This document shows, one piece after another, positions 1 to 5,047 of a stretch of DNA of 6,575 nucleotides. The stretch spans positions 1-6,575 of the forward strand of contig JAFVXN010000087.1 of NCBI GenBank assembly GCA_017501125.1. Reading direction: 5' to 3'. Below the pieces are notes generated by a model that saw only the letters and a list, made by a program, of their open reading frames with translations, was not told where the DNA came from and searched no databases. The stretch is from Clostridia bacterium. GTDB lineage: Bacteria; Bacillota; Clostridia; Christensenellales; Borkfalkiaceae. Within the stretch, counting starts at the first letter, position 1. Every line of letters begins with the position of its first letter. A program made the position numbers and the translations under genes.

Positions 1-430
1 CATAGATGGAAAGGTCGTTAGACAATTGTTCCCAGTCCTTTCTAACCGCTTCCACAATCAAAATAGGCAACGCCGCAAAAAGAAAAACAGCGACAATCCC
101 TATCGCCGCGACAATCGTGGGAAATATGTCCGAATTAAAAAAAAAGAGCAACCCCCACAACACGGTAAATAGTATCTCTAATATCCAAAACAACAAGTTA
201 GAAAATACAATCGGCCAATCACTAATGGTAGGAATTCTACCGCCGCAGGTCACCCACGCCAAAATCATACCTGCGGTCAACGACAGCGAAACGACGCTCA
301 AGAGGAATCCCAAAATCTTTATCCACACTCTCTTCGCCGTCGTGTCTGCATATTCGCCCTTGAAAAAATTAGACACCTTCCCTATCCAAGAAAAAATGTA
401 GAAAATACTCAGTCTATCGGTCTTTTCCAT
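1..430 (-). CDS. Membrane protein of unknown function, C-terminus cut off by window edge
   Basis: The reading frame opens at an ATG at 430 and continues without a stop for 143 codons to the left edge, so the C-terminus is missing. A strong ribosome binding site (GGAGG at 440-436) sits just upstream. The protein has a short soluble N-terminus (about 1-32), then three hydrophobic, Trp/Phe/Leu-rich stretches at roughly 36-60, 72-98 and 103-128, followed by a charged segment (EAVRKDWEQ), as in a small multi-pass inner-membrane protein. I do not recognise the family. It is divergent from the XRE regulator, and its perfect sigma-A promoter is flanked by two identical operator-like palindromes, so it is probably the regulator's main target. 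The opposite strand is also open for 131 codons, but that frame has no ribosome binding site or domain character and looks like a shadow. Seen: frame, hydrophobicity, promoter. Inferred: repression by the XRE protein. Confidence 0.8.
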   Translation of the reverse strand, partial: MEKTDRLSIFYIFSWIGKVSNFFKGEYADTTAKRVWIKILGFLLSVVSLSLTAGMILAWVTCGGRIPTISDWPIVFSNLLFWILEILFTVLWGLLFFFNSDIFPTIVAAIGIVAVFLFAALPILIVEAVRKDWEQLSNDLSIY

Positions 431-450
431 TTCCCCCTCCACAACACAGA

Positions 451-471
451 AATGCAATTATTTCTTGCATT
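451..471. promoter_or_regulatory. Operator-like palindrome O1 (probable XRE binding site)
   Basis: This is a perfect inverted repeat, AATGCAA-N7-TTGCATT, 21 bp long. It lies immediately downstream of the inferred transcription start of the membrane gene (about +1 to +21). Its core, 453-468, recurs exactly at 514-529. Position, symmetry and duplication next to an XRE-family gene suggest binding by that protein; the binding itself is inference. Confidence 0.65.
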
Positions 472-478
472 TTGTTAT

Positions 479-507
479 ATTATATACTATTTTTTCTTGC
501 GTGTCAA
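479..507 (-). promoter_or_regulatory. Perfect sigma-A promoter for the left-edge membrane gene
   Basis: On the minus strand, TTGACA (507-502) and TATAAT (484-479) are separated by exactly 17 bp. Transcription should start near 472, giving a leader of about 40 nt ahead of the GGAGG site and the ATG at 430. The start point falls at the edge of the palindrome at 451-471, and the second palindrome lies just upstream of the -35 box, a typical arrangement for a strong promoter held off by a repressor. Confidence 0.88.
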
Positions 508-513
508 GTATTT

Positions 514-529
514 TGCAATTATTTCTTGC
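514..529. promoter_or_regulatory. Operator-like palindrome O2, exact 16-bp copy of the O1 core
   Basis: The 16-mer here is identical to 453-468 and contains the inverted repeat GCAA-N7-TTGC; the outer bases of the O1 palindrome are less well conserved. It abuts the extended -10 element of the xre gene and lies just upstream of the -35 box of the divergent gene, so one bound dimer could affect both promoters. The two centres are about 61 bp apart, close to six helical turns. A further half-site, TTTCTTGC at 493-500, falls between them inside the promoter spacer. Confidence 0.6.
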
Positions 530-535
530 TATACT
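527..535 (+). promoter_or_regulatory. Extended -10 promoter candidate for the xre gene
   Basis: TGC followed by TATACT (530-535) matches an extended -10 element, with no good -35 box at the usual distance. The predicted start near 542 leaves a very short leader, with the ribosome binding site almost at the 5' end, so another upstream start remains possible. It abuts operator-like site O2, consistent with autoregulation. Confidence 0.4.
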
Positions 536-554
536 AAAGGCAGGAGATGGGATT

Positions 555-899
555 ATGATAAGATTAAAATCGCTTAGAGAAGATCGAGGAAAAACGCAGA
601 CGCAGGCAGCCGAAATTTTTCACGTCAGTAGGCAAGTTTACGCCAACTATGAGAACGGTATCAACGAGCCCTCTCATCAAACGCTAATCGCCATGGCGGA
701 TTATTTTCAATGCAGCGTCGACTATCTTTTAGGGAGAGAAGACGAACTTGGCAACGTGACTATTTTGCCCGACTACGCGCAAGAAAAAGACTTCTCTGCC
801 GACGAGAGAAATCTGTTAAAAAACTTCCGTTCTCTGCCGACGGAACACAAAAAATTATTGCTGGAATATTCCTCTTTCTTAAAGGAAAGACACACATAA
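555..899 (+). CDS. XRE/Cro-CI family transcriptional regulator, 114 aa
   Basis: This is a small DNA-binding repressor with an N-terminal helix-turn-helix of the lambda Cro/CI type. Residues 1-60 follow the family pattern closely: the MIRLKSLRED opening, TQAAEIFHVSRQVYANYENG across both HTH helices (about 16-35), then a Pro-Ser turn and the IAMADYF..SVDYLLG ending. Residues 61-114 form a charged, probably helical tail that may dimerise or sense a signal; I cannot assign a ligand. The frame is open further upstream to 465, but that extension would be hydrophobic and lie over the operators. AGGAG at 542-546 sits 8 nt before the ATG at 555, so I chose that start. It is divergent from a membrane protein gene with palindromic repeats between them, so it probably represses both that gene and itself. 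Family assignment is firm; targets are inferred. Confidence 0.93.
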   Translation: MIRLKSLREDRGKTQTQAAEIFHVSRQVYANYENGINEPSHQTLIAMADYFQCSVDYLLGREDELGNVTILPDYAQEKDFSADERNLLKNFRSLPTEHKKLLLEYSSFLKERHT

Positions 900-900
900 A

Positions 901-930
901 AAACCTCCCTTTTTAGGGAGGTTTTATTTT
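901..930. terminator. Bidirectional intrinsic terminator between xre and the zinc-ribbon gene
   Basis: A perfect 10-bp stem (901-910 with 915-924, AAACCTCCCT / AGGGAGGTTT) has a TTTT loop. It is followed by T-rich sequence on the plus strand and preceded by an A run that gives a U tract on the minus strand. It lies between the convergent stop codons at 899 and 941 and should end transcripts from both sides. Confidence 0.88.
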
Positions 931-940
931 TTCTATACGA

Positions 941-1138
941 TTATCTGCAACCGCTACAAGTCTTACAATTGCCCGTGCATTTTTTGATAGTTTTTCCCGT
1001 CGAGGAAAGCATCGCACCGCTGTACGACCTGACGGCTTTTTCCCCACAGGCGGGGCACTTCACCTCGTCGAGGTGGGAGCCCACCAACTCGTCGAAAGCC
1101 TTGCCGCACTTTGGACACTTATACTGCAAAAAAGGCAT
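941..1138 (-). CDS. FmdB-like zinc-ribbon protein, 65 aa
   Basis: This small protein has a single zinc ribbon like that of FmdB-family putative regulators. It opens MPFLQYKCPKCG and has metal-ligand pairs C8/C11 and C28/C31 (CPKCG and CPACG). The C-terminus carries a second cysteine cluster, C54, C58, C61 and C64 (CTGNCKTCSGCR), which could bind another metal ion. Short FmdB-like proteins with a cysteine-rich tail are common in Clostridia; their biochemical role is not well defined. The ATG overlaps the corA stop by one base (TGATG). Its AGGAG ribosome binding site lies inside the end of corA, so the two genes are almost certainly cotranscribed and probably translationally coupled. The gene ends 11 bp before a bidirectional terminator. 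Fold assignment is confident; a functional link with CorA is inference from coupling only. Confidence 0.87.
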   Translation of the reverse strand: MPFLQYKCPKCGKAFDELVGSHLDEVKCPACGEKAVRSYSGAMLSSTGKTIKKCTGNCKTCSGCR

Positions 1139-2127
1139 CAGTCGCGTCTCCTTTTCTTTTTAATTTCTTTCGGGGTACGGATACGCACCTTGTCCGTCAT
1201 CCTATACAACAAAATCGCACAAACGACGGTGAGCACCACGCACACGCCCGTCACGATCCAGAACTGCCAGCCGACCCAGTCGCCAATCAATCCCATGCCG
1301 AAAGGCAAGTCGACGTTCATACCCAAAAGCCCTGCAATTAGCGTAGGGATAGCAACCAAAATCGTGATAATCGTCAATCTTTTTACGACGTTGTTCACGT
1401 TGTTGGAGATGACCGAACTAAAAGCGTCCATCGTCGTCTTCAAAATGTCTCGGTAGATGGAACACATCTCCGTCGCCTGACGGGTCTCAATCTGTACGTC
1501 CTCGTACAAATCCTGATAATCAAGGTTGGACTGCACCACGCGCGACAGTCTGCCGTACACCGACGTGTTGGCGGAAAGAGAGGTCGAGAAATAAACGAGC
1601 GAGTTCTGCAATTCCAACAACTCGATGAGTTCCTGATTACGCATGGACTTGTGCAATTCCGCCTGCAAGCGCAAGGATTTTTTATCGATTTGGCGCAACA
1701 ACGCGGAGAAACGCTTTGCATTTTCCAACATAAAGTTGAGAATAAATTCCAACGGTTTTGACGTAGCCACTTTACTACGGTTGGACCTAAATCCCGCGAA
1801 TACGGGGTTGGGGTTGAGCGAAACGGTCACGACGCAACGGTTGTTGTAGATGATTGCAACGGGTATGGTCGTATACTTGTCCCCTTCTTCCGTGTCGACG
1901 AGCATAGGGCTGTCCACGATGTACATCGTCGCGCCTTCGTCCAGTTCCACACGCGCCGACTCCTCTTCGTCGAGCGCGGCTTTGAGCAATTCTTCGGGGA
2001 TACCCGACCACTCACGCACCGTGTCAACTTCGTCGTCGGTGGGATTGACTAAGTCAATCCAGCAACGGCTTTCGAAATCTTCTAAGGATTGTACGCGAAG
2101 GTCTTCGGTCTTATGAATTTTCAACAT
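1138..2127 (-). CDS. corA: CorA-family divalent cation (Mg2+/Co2+) transporter, 329 aa
   Basis: CorA proteins are homopentameric inner-membrane channels that admit Mg2+, and in some members Co2+, Ni2+ or Zn2+. The order here is typical: a mixed alpha/beta cytoplasmic domain (about 1-130, including the acidic DEEESARVELDEG stretch at 53-65), a long helical stalk (about 130-250), TM1 (about 251-270) ending in the diagnostic GMN at 269-271, a short external loop (VDLPFGMG), and TM2 (about 288-308) with a basic cytoplasmic tail ending KKKRRRD. Length matches the family. The residue before GMN is Leu instead of the Tyr common in classical CorA, so substrate preference is uncertain. The start at 2127 has an AGGCGGTGAT ribosome binding site. 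The gene lies 76 bp downstream of a structured RNA and its terminator on the same strand. I see no convincing promoter in that gap, so some transcription may come from read-through. It overlaps the zinc-ribbon gene by one base. Confidence 0.95.
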   Translation of the reverse strand: MLKIHKTEDLRVQSLEDFESRCWIDLVNPTDDEVDTVREWSGIPEELLKAALDEEESARVELDEGATMYIVDSPMLVDTEEGDKYTTIPVAIIYNNRCVVTVSLNPNPVFAGFRSNRSKVATSKPLEFILNFMLENAKRFSALLRQIDKKSLRLQAELHKSMRNQELIELLELQNSLVYFSTSLSANTSVYGRLSRVVQSNLDYQDLYEDVQIETRQATEMCSIYRDILKTTMDAFSSVISNNVNNVVKRLTIITILVAIPTLIAGLLGMNVDLPFGMGLIGDWVGWQFWIVTGVCVVLTVVCAILLYRMTDKVRIRTPKEIKKKRRRD

Positions 2128-2203
2128 ACTATCACCGCCTTTTTCGAGATTTTGCTAAGCGTTTATGCCTGAATTTCTCGCAAAAGACGGGGAATTTTTG
2201 GGC

Positions 2204-2235
2204 AAAAAAACGCACGGGAAAAACCGCCCGTGCGT
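2204..2235 (-). terminator. Intrinsic terminator of the ncRNA, ahead of corA
   Basis: On the minus strand, ACGCACGGG (2235-2227) and CCCGTGCGT (2218-2210) form a perfect 9-bp GC-rich stem around an 8-nt loop, followed directly by a run of T (2210-2204). There is no T run on the plus-strand side, so it acts on minus-strand transcripts. It either ends a free-standing RNA or attenuates transcription into corA. Confidence 0.9.
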
Positions 2236-2382
2236 CCGTATCTTCGTAATTACTTACAATTTACCTATCACTGCGGGAGGTTTATCAAGTTCAACATACT
2301 ACTTCGGTTGTCAGGGACAGCGTCCATAATGTGCTCCTTGCGCGGCGTCGGATAAATTTGCCCGAAGGCACCCTACCGCTAC
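2204..2382 (-). ncRNA. Structured non-coding RNA of about 180 nt upstream of corA, family not established
   Basis: A promoter (TTGCCA-N17-TATAAT) and an intrinsic terminator delimit a minus-strand transcript of about 179 nt with no plausible protein. Its sequence folds locally. GCGGUAGG (2379-2372) pairs with CCUCCCGC (2280-2273) at 7 of 8 positions. The adjoining UUUAUC (2356-2351) pairs with GAUAAA (2286-2281), so one continuous 14-nt 3' strand pairs with two 5' segments. Between those segments sits a UGCC-UUCG-GGCA tetraloop hairpin (2370-2359), giving a three-way-junction core. A GGAC-GCU-GUCC mini-hairpin (2325-2315) lies inside. The interior, with GACGCCGCGCAAGGAGCAC, looks conserved rather than random. 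My leading guess is the raiA-motif RNA family of Firmicutes, judged from size and host only; I could not match a remembered consensus. A 6S RNA or a new leader RNA controlling corA are alternatives. Existence is well supported; identity is not. Confidence 0.75.
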
Positions 2383-2388
2383 TTTTCT

Positions 2389-2417
2389 ATTATACCCCCC
2401 GATTTTTCATTTGGCAA
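2389..2417 (-). promoter_or_regulatory. Sigma-A promoter of the ncRNA
   Basis: TTGCCA (2417-2412) and TATAAT (2394-2389) on the minus strand are 17 bp apart, one mismatch from full consensus. The spacer ends in a run of six G directly before the -10 box. Predicted start is near 2382. No protein frame follows; the structured RNA does. Confidence 0.85.
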
Positions 2418-2480
2418 GTGTTTTTTTATAAAAAAATCCCGAAAAAGGCAATATTTTTTCTTTTTAGCGCCTTTTTTATC

Positions 2481-3929
2481 CTATAAAAGCGCCTTGCCCT
2501 GCAAAAAACAATCGAATAGCCCGTTCGCATCCACCCCGACCTTCTCAAACGCACCTTTTATAGCACCCACCGTGACGAGGTTGTATTTGCCCGTCGCGTA
2601 ATATTTCCTGAGCGCGGCAAAGAATTTCTTATCCCCGACGCTACGGCGCAGATTGTCGAATAAGACCACCCCTTTGTCGTAGGCAAGCACGCGATAGGCA
2701 TAATCGCTCTCGAACGCGTCCAGCCTTTTCGACATCACGCCGTCCGCGCCCAACACGCCACCGTACACCTCCTCGTAGGCTCGGCAGGCGTTGAGGCTTT
2801 GCGCCACCAGTCCCTGCAAACCGATATCGTATCGAGGGTGTGCCTCGAAAAAGAGGGCGGTGGAATATTCCGTCAGTCCTTCGTCCTGCCACGCCTCGTC
2901 GATTTGATCGCTCCCCACCGCGGCGTACCACCACTGATGCGCCGTCTCGTGCACGATAGCGTGCAAAGCGTCCTTACCACTGAGCGTCGCCGACACGAAA
3001 GTCAGCGCAGGATACTCCATACCGCCCATACAAAAACCCGTCTGCGCCACCGCGTACGTCTCGTACGGATACTCCCCGAACGCGCCGCTAAAATAGGTCA
3101 TCGCCTCTTTGATAACCGTCAATTTCTCCTGCGGTTTTGCGTCGTCTACGTAGTAGTATCTCACCCACGTCTTGCCGATCTTCTCCTCCACGACCTCGTA
3201 ATCGGGCGAAAAAGTCAAGGCAAAATCCCGCACTTTCTGCGCCTTATAGACACACTTCTTCTTGCCTTCTAACGAACGCTCCTCTTGCAACACGCCCGTC
3301 GCCGCCACGACGTAATTTTTCGGGAGGGTCAAAGCAAGGGAAAAATCCGCGCACTCGGACACGAACGGATCGCCCGTGGCGTAATAGACGTTCTCCTCGA
3401 ACCCCTGCCCAAAATCGGGACAAAGGATAGGAAAAAAGTTGCCCAAATTGACCGCTTTGTCGCTGACGCCCGTCCTGTGATTAACCTTGGCGAGCCACAC
3501 GACGAAACTGATATCCAGCACGACGCTATCCCCTCGCTCCAGCGGATTTTCGAGGTCGACGGACAAAATATTGCTATCTTCACCACATACCTGCCACCCT
3601 CTTCCCCCCAAAACGCTGGTGATCGACATCTCGCCGTGGCTATCTCCGTCGTAATAGGCAAGTTGACGATAGGCAGGCGAGATCGGCTTATACGTCACCT
3701 CCTCCCGGTAGGCGTTGGGGAACAGATGAAAACGCAGGTTGTCTTTGACGGTATCCGTCCTGTTCTCGTACGTAAATTTTTGCACGGCGAACAACGCCTC
3801 GCTTTCCTTGGAGTATTCCGCCGTGATTTCGTAGGAGACGCCCGCGTCGTTTTGCTCGTCGCACGAGGCAAAAATTAAGACGAACGGCAGGCACGAAAGC
3901 ACCAGCAAAAAGGCAATCCATTTTTTCAT
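2481..3929 (-). CDS. M1-family zinc metallopeptidase, probable surface lipoprotein, 482 aa
   Basis: This is a membrane-anchored or exported aminopeptidase-type enzyme that would trim peptides outside the cytoplasm. The N-terminus has a Lys-Lys start, a hydrophobic core (about 5-20) and a lipobox-like FASC with Cys at 23; Phe at -3 is not ideal, so lipidation is likely rather than certain. An N-terminal beta-rich domain (about 30-245) precedes the gluzincin core. GGMEYP at 302-307 is the family's GxMEN exopeptidase motif with Tyr in place of Asn. HETAH at 327-331 and Glu350 are the zinc ligands (HExxH-x18-E), and Tyr417 in YDKG fits the catalytic tyrosine. The protein stops about 65 residues after this Tyr, so it lacks the large C-terminal helical domain of full-length M1 enzymes. 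An AGAGGTG ribosome binding site precedes the ATG. No strong promoter is evident; TACAAT at 3957-3952 is a weak -10 candidate. Specificity cannot be read from sequence. Confidence 0.92.
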   Translation of the reverse strand: MKKWIAFLLVLSCLPFVLIFASCDEQNDAGVSYEITAEYSKESEALFAVQKFTYENRTDTVKDNLRFHLFPNAYREEVTYKPISPAYRQLAYYDGDSHGEMSITSVLGGRGWQVCGEDSNILSVDLENPLERGDSVVLDISFVVWLAKVNHRTGVSDKAVNLGNFFPILCPDFGQGFEENVYYATGDPFVSECADFSLALTLPKNYVVAATGVLQEERSLEGKKKCVYKAQKVRDFALTFSPDYEVVEEKIGKTWVRYYYVDDAKPQEKLTVIKEAMTYFSGAFGEYPYETYAVAQTGFCMGGMEYPALTFVSATLSGKDALHAIVHETAHQWWYAAVGSDQIDEAWQDEGLTEYSTALFFEAHPRYDIGLQGLVAQSLNACRAYEEVYGGVLGADGVMSKRLDAFESDYAYRVLAYDKGVVLFDNLRRSVGDKKFFAALRKYYATGKYNLVTVGAIKGAFEKVGVDANGLFDCFLQGKALL

Positions 3930-3996
3930 ACACGCACCTCTTTCTCGCCATATTGTATGCGCGCGCGTGACGATATATGCTTATACGCTTTCCCCC

Positions 3997-4030
3997 ACAA
4001 AAAAAGCGTCGGGAAAACCGACGCTTTTTA
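3997..4030 (-). terminator. Intrinsic terminator after the zinc-ribbon membrane gene
   Basis: A perfect 12-bp stem (4001-4012 with 4018-4029, arms AAAAAGCGTCGG and CCGACGCTTTTT) has a 5-nt loop. On the minus strand it ends in a run of T. It starts about 15 bp beyond the stop codon at 4045, so it closes that gene's transcript and separates it from the peptidase gene. Confidence 0.92.
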
Positions 4031-4044
4031 TGCTAATATAAGTA

Positions 4045-4842
4045 TTATTCCACGGTCGTACGGGACACGAACCAGTCTTCGCCCCAAGCGATGGAGAGGA
4101 TAGGAAGGATACCGAGCGTCAAGATACCGACGACGTACCACAGCCACAATTTGCCCCAAAGATTACCGGAAGGATAGTCGTAGGTCAAAGCCTTGCCGTC
4201 GATAGTCTGGTGCTTTCTCCACCATTTTTGACGGTAGCAACGCACCCAAGCAAAACCCCAACCAAGGGTGATAAAGCCAACGATACACATCAAACCGCTG
4301 ACGATGTTGACACCGATCATGCCACCAGCCTTGCCAGTGAATTCCGACTTATCGTTTTCTTCGTCATAGCCTTCGAAATGGGTATTGCTGTCCACCCACT
4401 TTCTGTACTGAACGGGCACCCAACCCCAAGCCATAATCGTAAGCGTGATGACAGTCAAGAAACCCCAAAGCCACATTCTGCCGAACAATTGACCCGCTTT
4501 ACCCGTGAACACGAGTTGTTTCCCGTCAATCGTCGTCTTCTTCGCCTTGCTACGCAATCTCCAGCAATACATTGCAGGGAAAGCAAAACCAAGGGTGATA
4601 AGGCTGACGAACCCTACCAAAATCCACGCAAACAACTCGCCAAAGCCGTTGGCTTTGAACTTGCTTTCGCCCTTTTCAACCTCTACGTTTTCGTTCGTTT
4701 CAACGACGTCGTTCTCCAAAGCGGGATCTTCCGCTTGAACGACAGGCTCCGCTTTTTTAGGGAACGCTACCTTCTTTCCGCAGCCAGGACAAGTTTCTTC
4801 CGTGCCTTGAAGGAGGGACCCACAATTGCCACACTTATACAT
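4045..4842 (-). CDS. Zinc-ribbon plus repeated membrane-segment protein (DUF898-like), 265 aa
   Basis: The N-terminus is a zinc ribbon with ligands C4, C7, C18 and C21 (CGNCG and CPGCG). A long acidic linker follows (about 32-60), then four similar units of roughly 45-50 residues, each with one hydrophobic segment (about 70-90, 121-140, 173-195 and 230-252). Shared landmarks are FTGKAG (112-117 and 168-173), TIDGK (104-108 and 213-217), LWLW-like starts of the hydrophobic stretches, and TLG or TLT followed by WGW or WG. This resembles the DUF898/YjgN-type membrane family (ITLG..., W..R, G...F.G patterns), whose function is not established. A zinc ribbon fused to such segments is common in Firmicutes. 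A consensus promoter, an AAGGAG site 8 nt before the ATG, and a terminator right after the stop make it a single-gene unit. Domain layout is clear; role unknown. Confidence 0.85.
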   Translation of the reverse strand: MYKCGNCGSLLQGTEETCPGCGKKVAFPKKAEPVVQAEDPALENDVVETNENVEVEKGESKFKANGFGELFAWILVGFVSLITLGFAFPAMYCWRLRSKAKKTTIDGKQLVFTGKAGQLFGRMWLWGFLTVITLTIMAWGWVPVQYRKWVDSNTHFEGYDEENDKSEFTGKAGGMIGVNIVSGLMCIVGFITLGWGFAWVRCYRQKWWRKHQTIDGKALTYDYPSGNLWGKLWLWYVVGILTLGILPILSIAWGEDWFVSRTTVE

Positions 4843-4876
4843 AATCGTATCTCCTTATATTTGGATTAGTTATTTT

Positions 4877-4905
4877 ATTATACACCTTATTTTTTATACT
4901 GTCAA
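4877..4905 (-). promoter_or_regulatory. Perfect sigma-A promoter of the zinc-ribbon membrane gene
   Basis: TTGACA (4905-4900) and TATAAT (4882-4877) on the minus strand are separated by exactly 17 bp. Transcription should start near 4870, giving a leader of about 28 nt that contains the AAGGAG site at 4856-4851. No operator-like palindrome is visible around it, which suggests strong constitutive expression. Confidence 0.9.
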
Positions 4906-5012
4906 GCGTCTATGTAAAAATTCGCCCTGCGGATTTTGTCGTAAAATGCACCCACCGCACCGTGCCGCTCTTTAATTATAGTTCCGCGCGTGTTTGCGCG
5001 CGCGAAACAAAC

Positions 5013-5043
5013 AAAAAAGCCGACCCTTTTGAGGTCGGCTTTT
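5013..5043 (-). terminator. Intrinsic terminator after the 427-aa membrane protein gene
   Basis: An 11-bp perfect stem (5015-5025 with 5033-5043, arms AAAAGCCGACC and GGTCGGCTTTT) has a 7-nt loop and, read on the minus strand, a run of six T (5018-5013). It begins 5 bp after the stop codon at 5048. Confidence 0.92.
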
Positions 5044-5047
5044 CGGT

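Noticed and set aside
6..401. 131-codon plus-strand frame at the left edge
   Set aside because: The opposite frame has a strong ribosome binding site, a perfect promoter and clear membrane segments; this one has none of these.
451..529. CRISPR-like array from the repeated 16-mer
   Set aside because: There are only two full copies, each palindromic and placed at promoters, with no regular repeat-spacer series or cas genes.
465..554. N-terminal extension of the XRE regulator to an ATG at 465
   Set aside because: The extra 30 residues would be hydrophobic and coded within the operator region; the ATG at 555 has AGGAG at the right distance and begins the HTH domain as usual.
2204..2382. Mg2+ M-box, SAM, cobalamin, GEMM or T-box riboswitch
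   Set aside because: I looked for the conserved cores I know of these classes on both strands (for example the M-box GAGGCUCC region and the B12 box) and found no match.
2204..2382. tmRNA, SRP RNA or RNase P RNA
   Set aside because: There is no tRNA-like acceptor end or CCA, no SRP apical GGAAG-type loop, and no RNase P core motifs; the length also fits poorly.
2458..2493. Terminator after the M1 peptidase stop (GGCGC...GCGC with TTTTAT/ATAAAA)
   Set aside because: The pairing needs a 3-nt bulge, partly overlaps coding sequence, and has no U tract on the minus strand; I see no convincing terminator for this gene.
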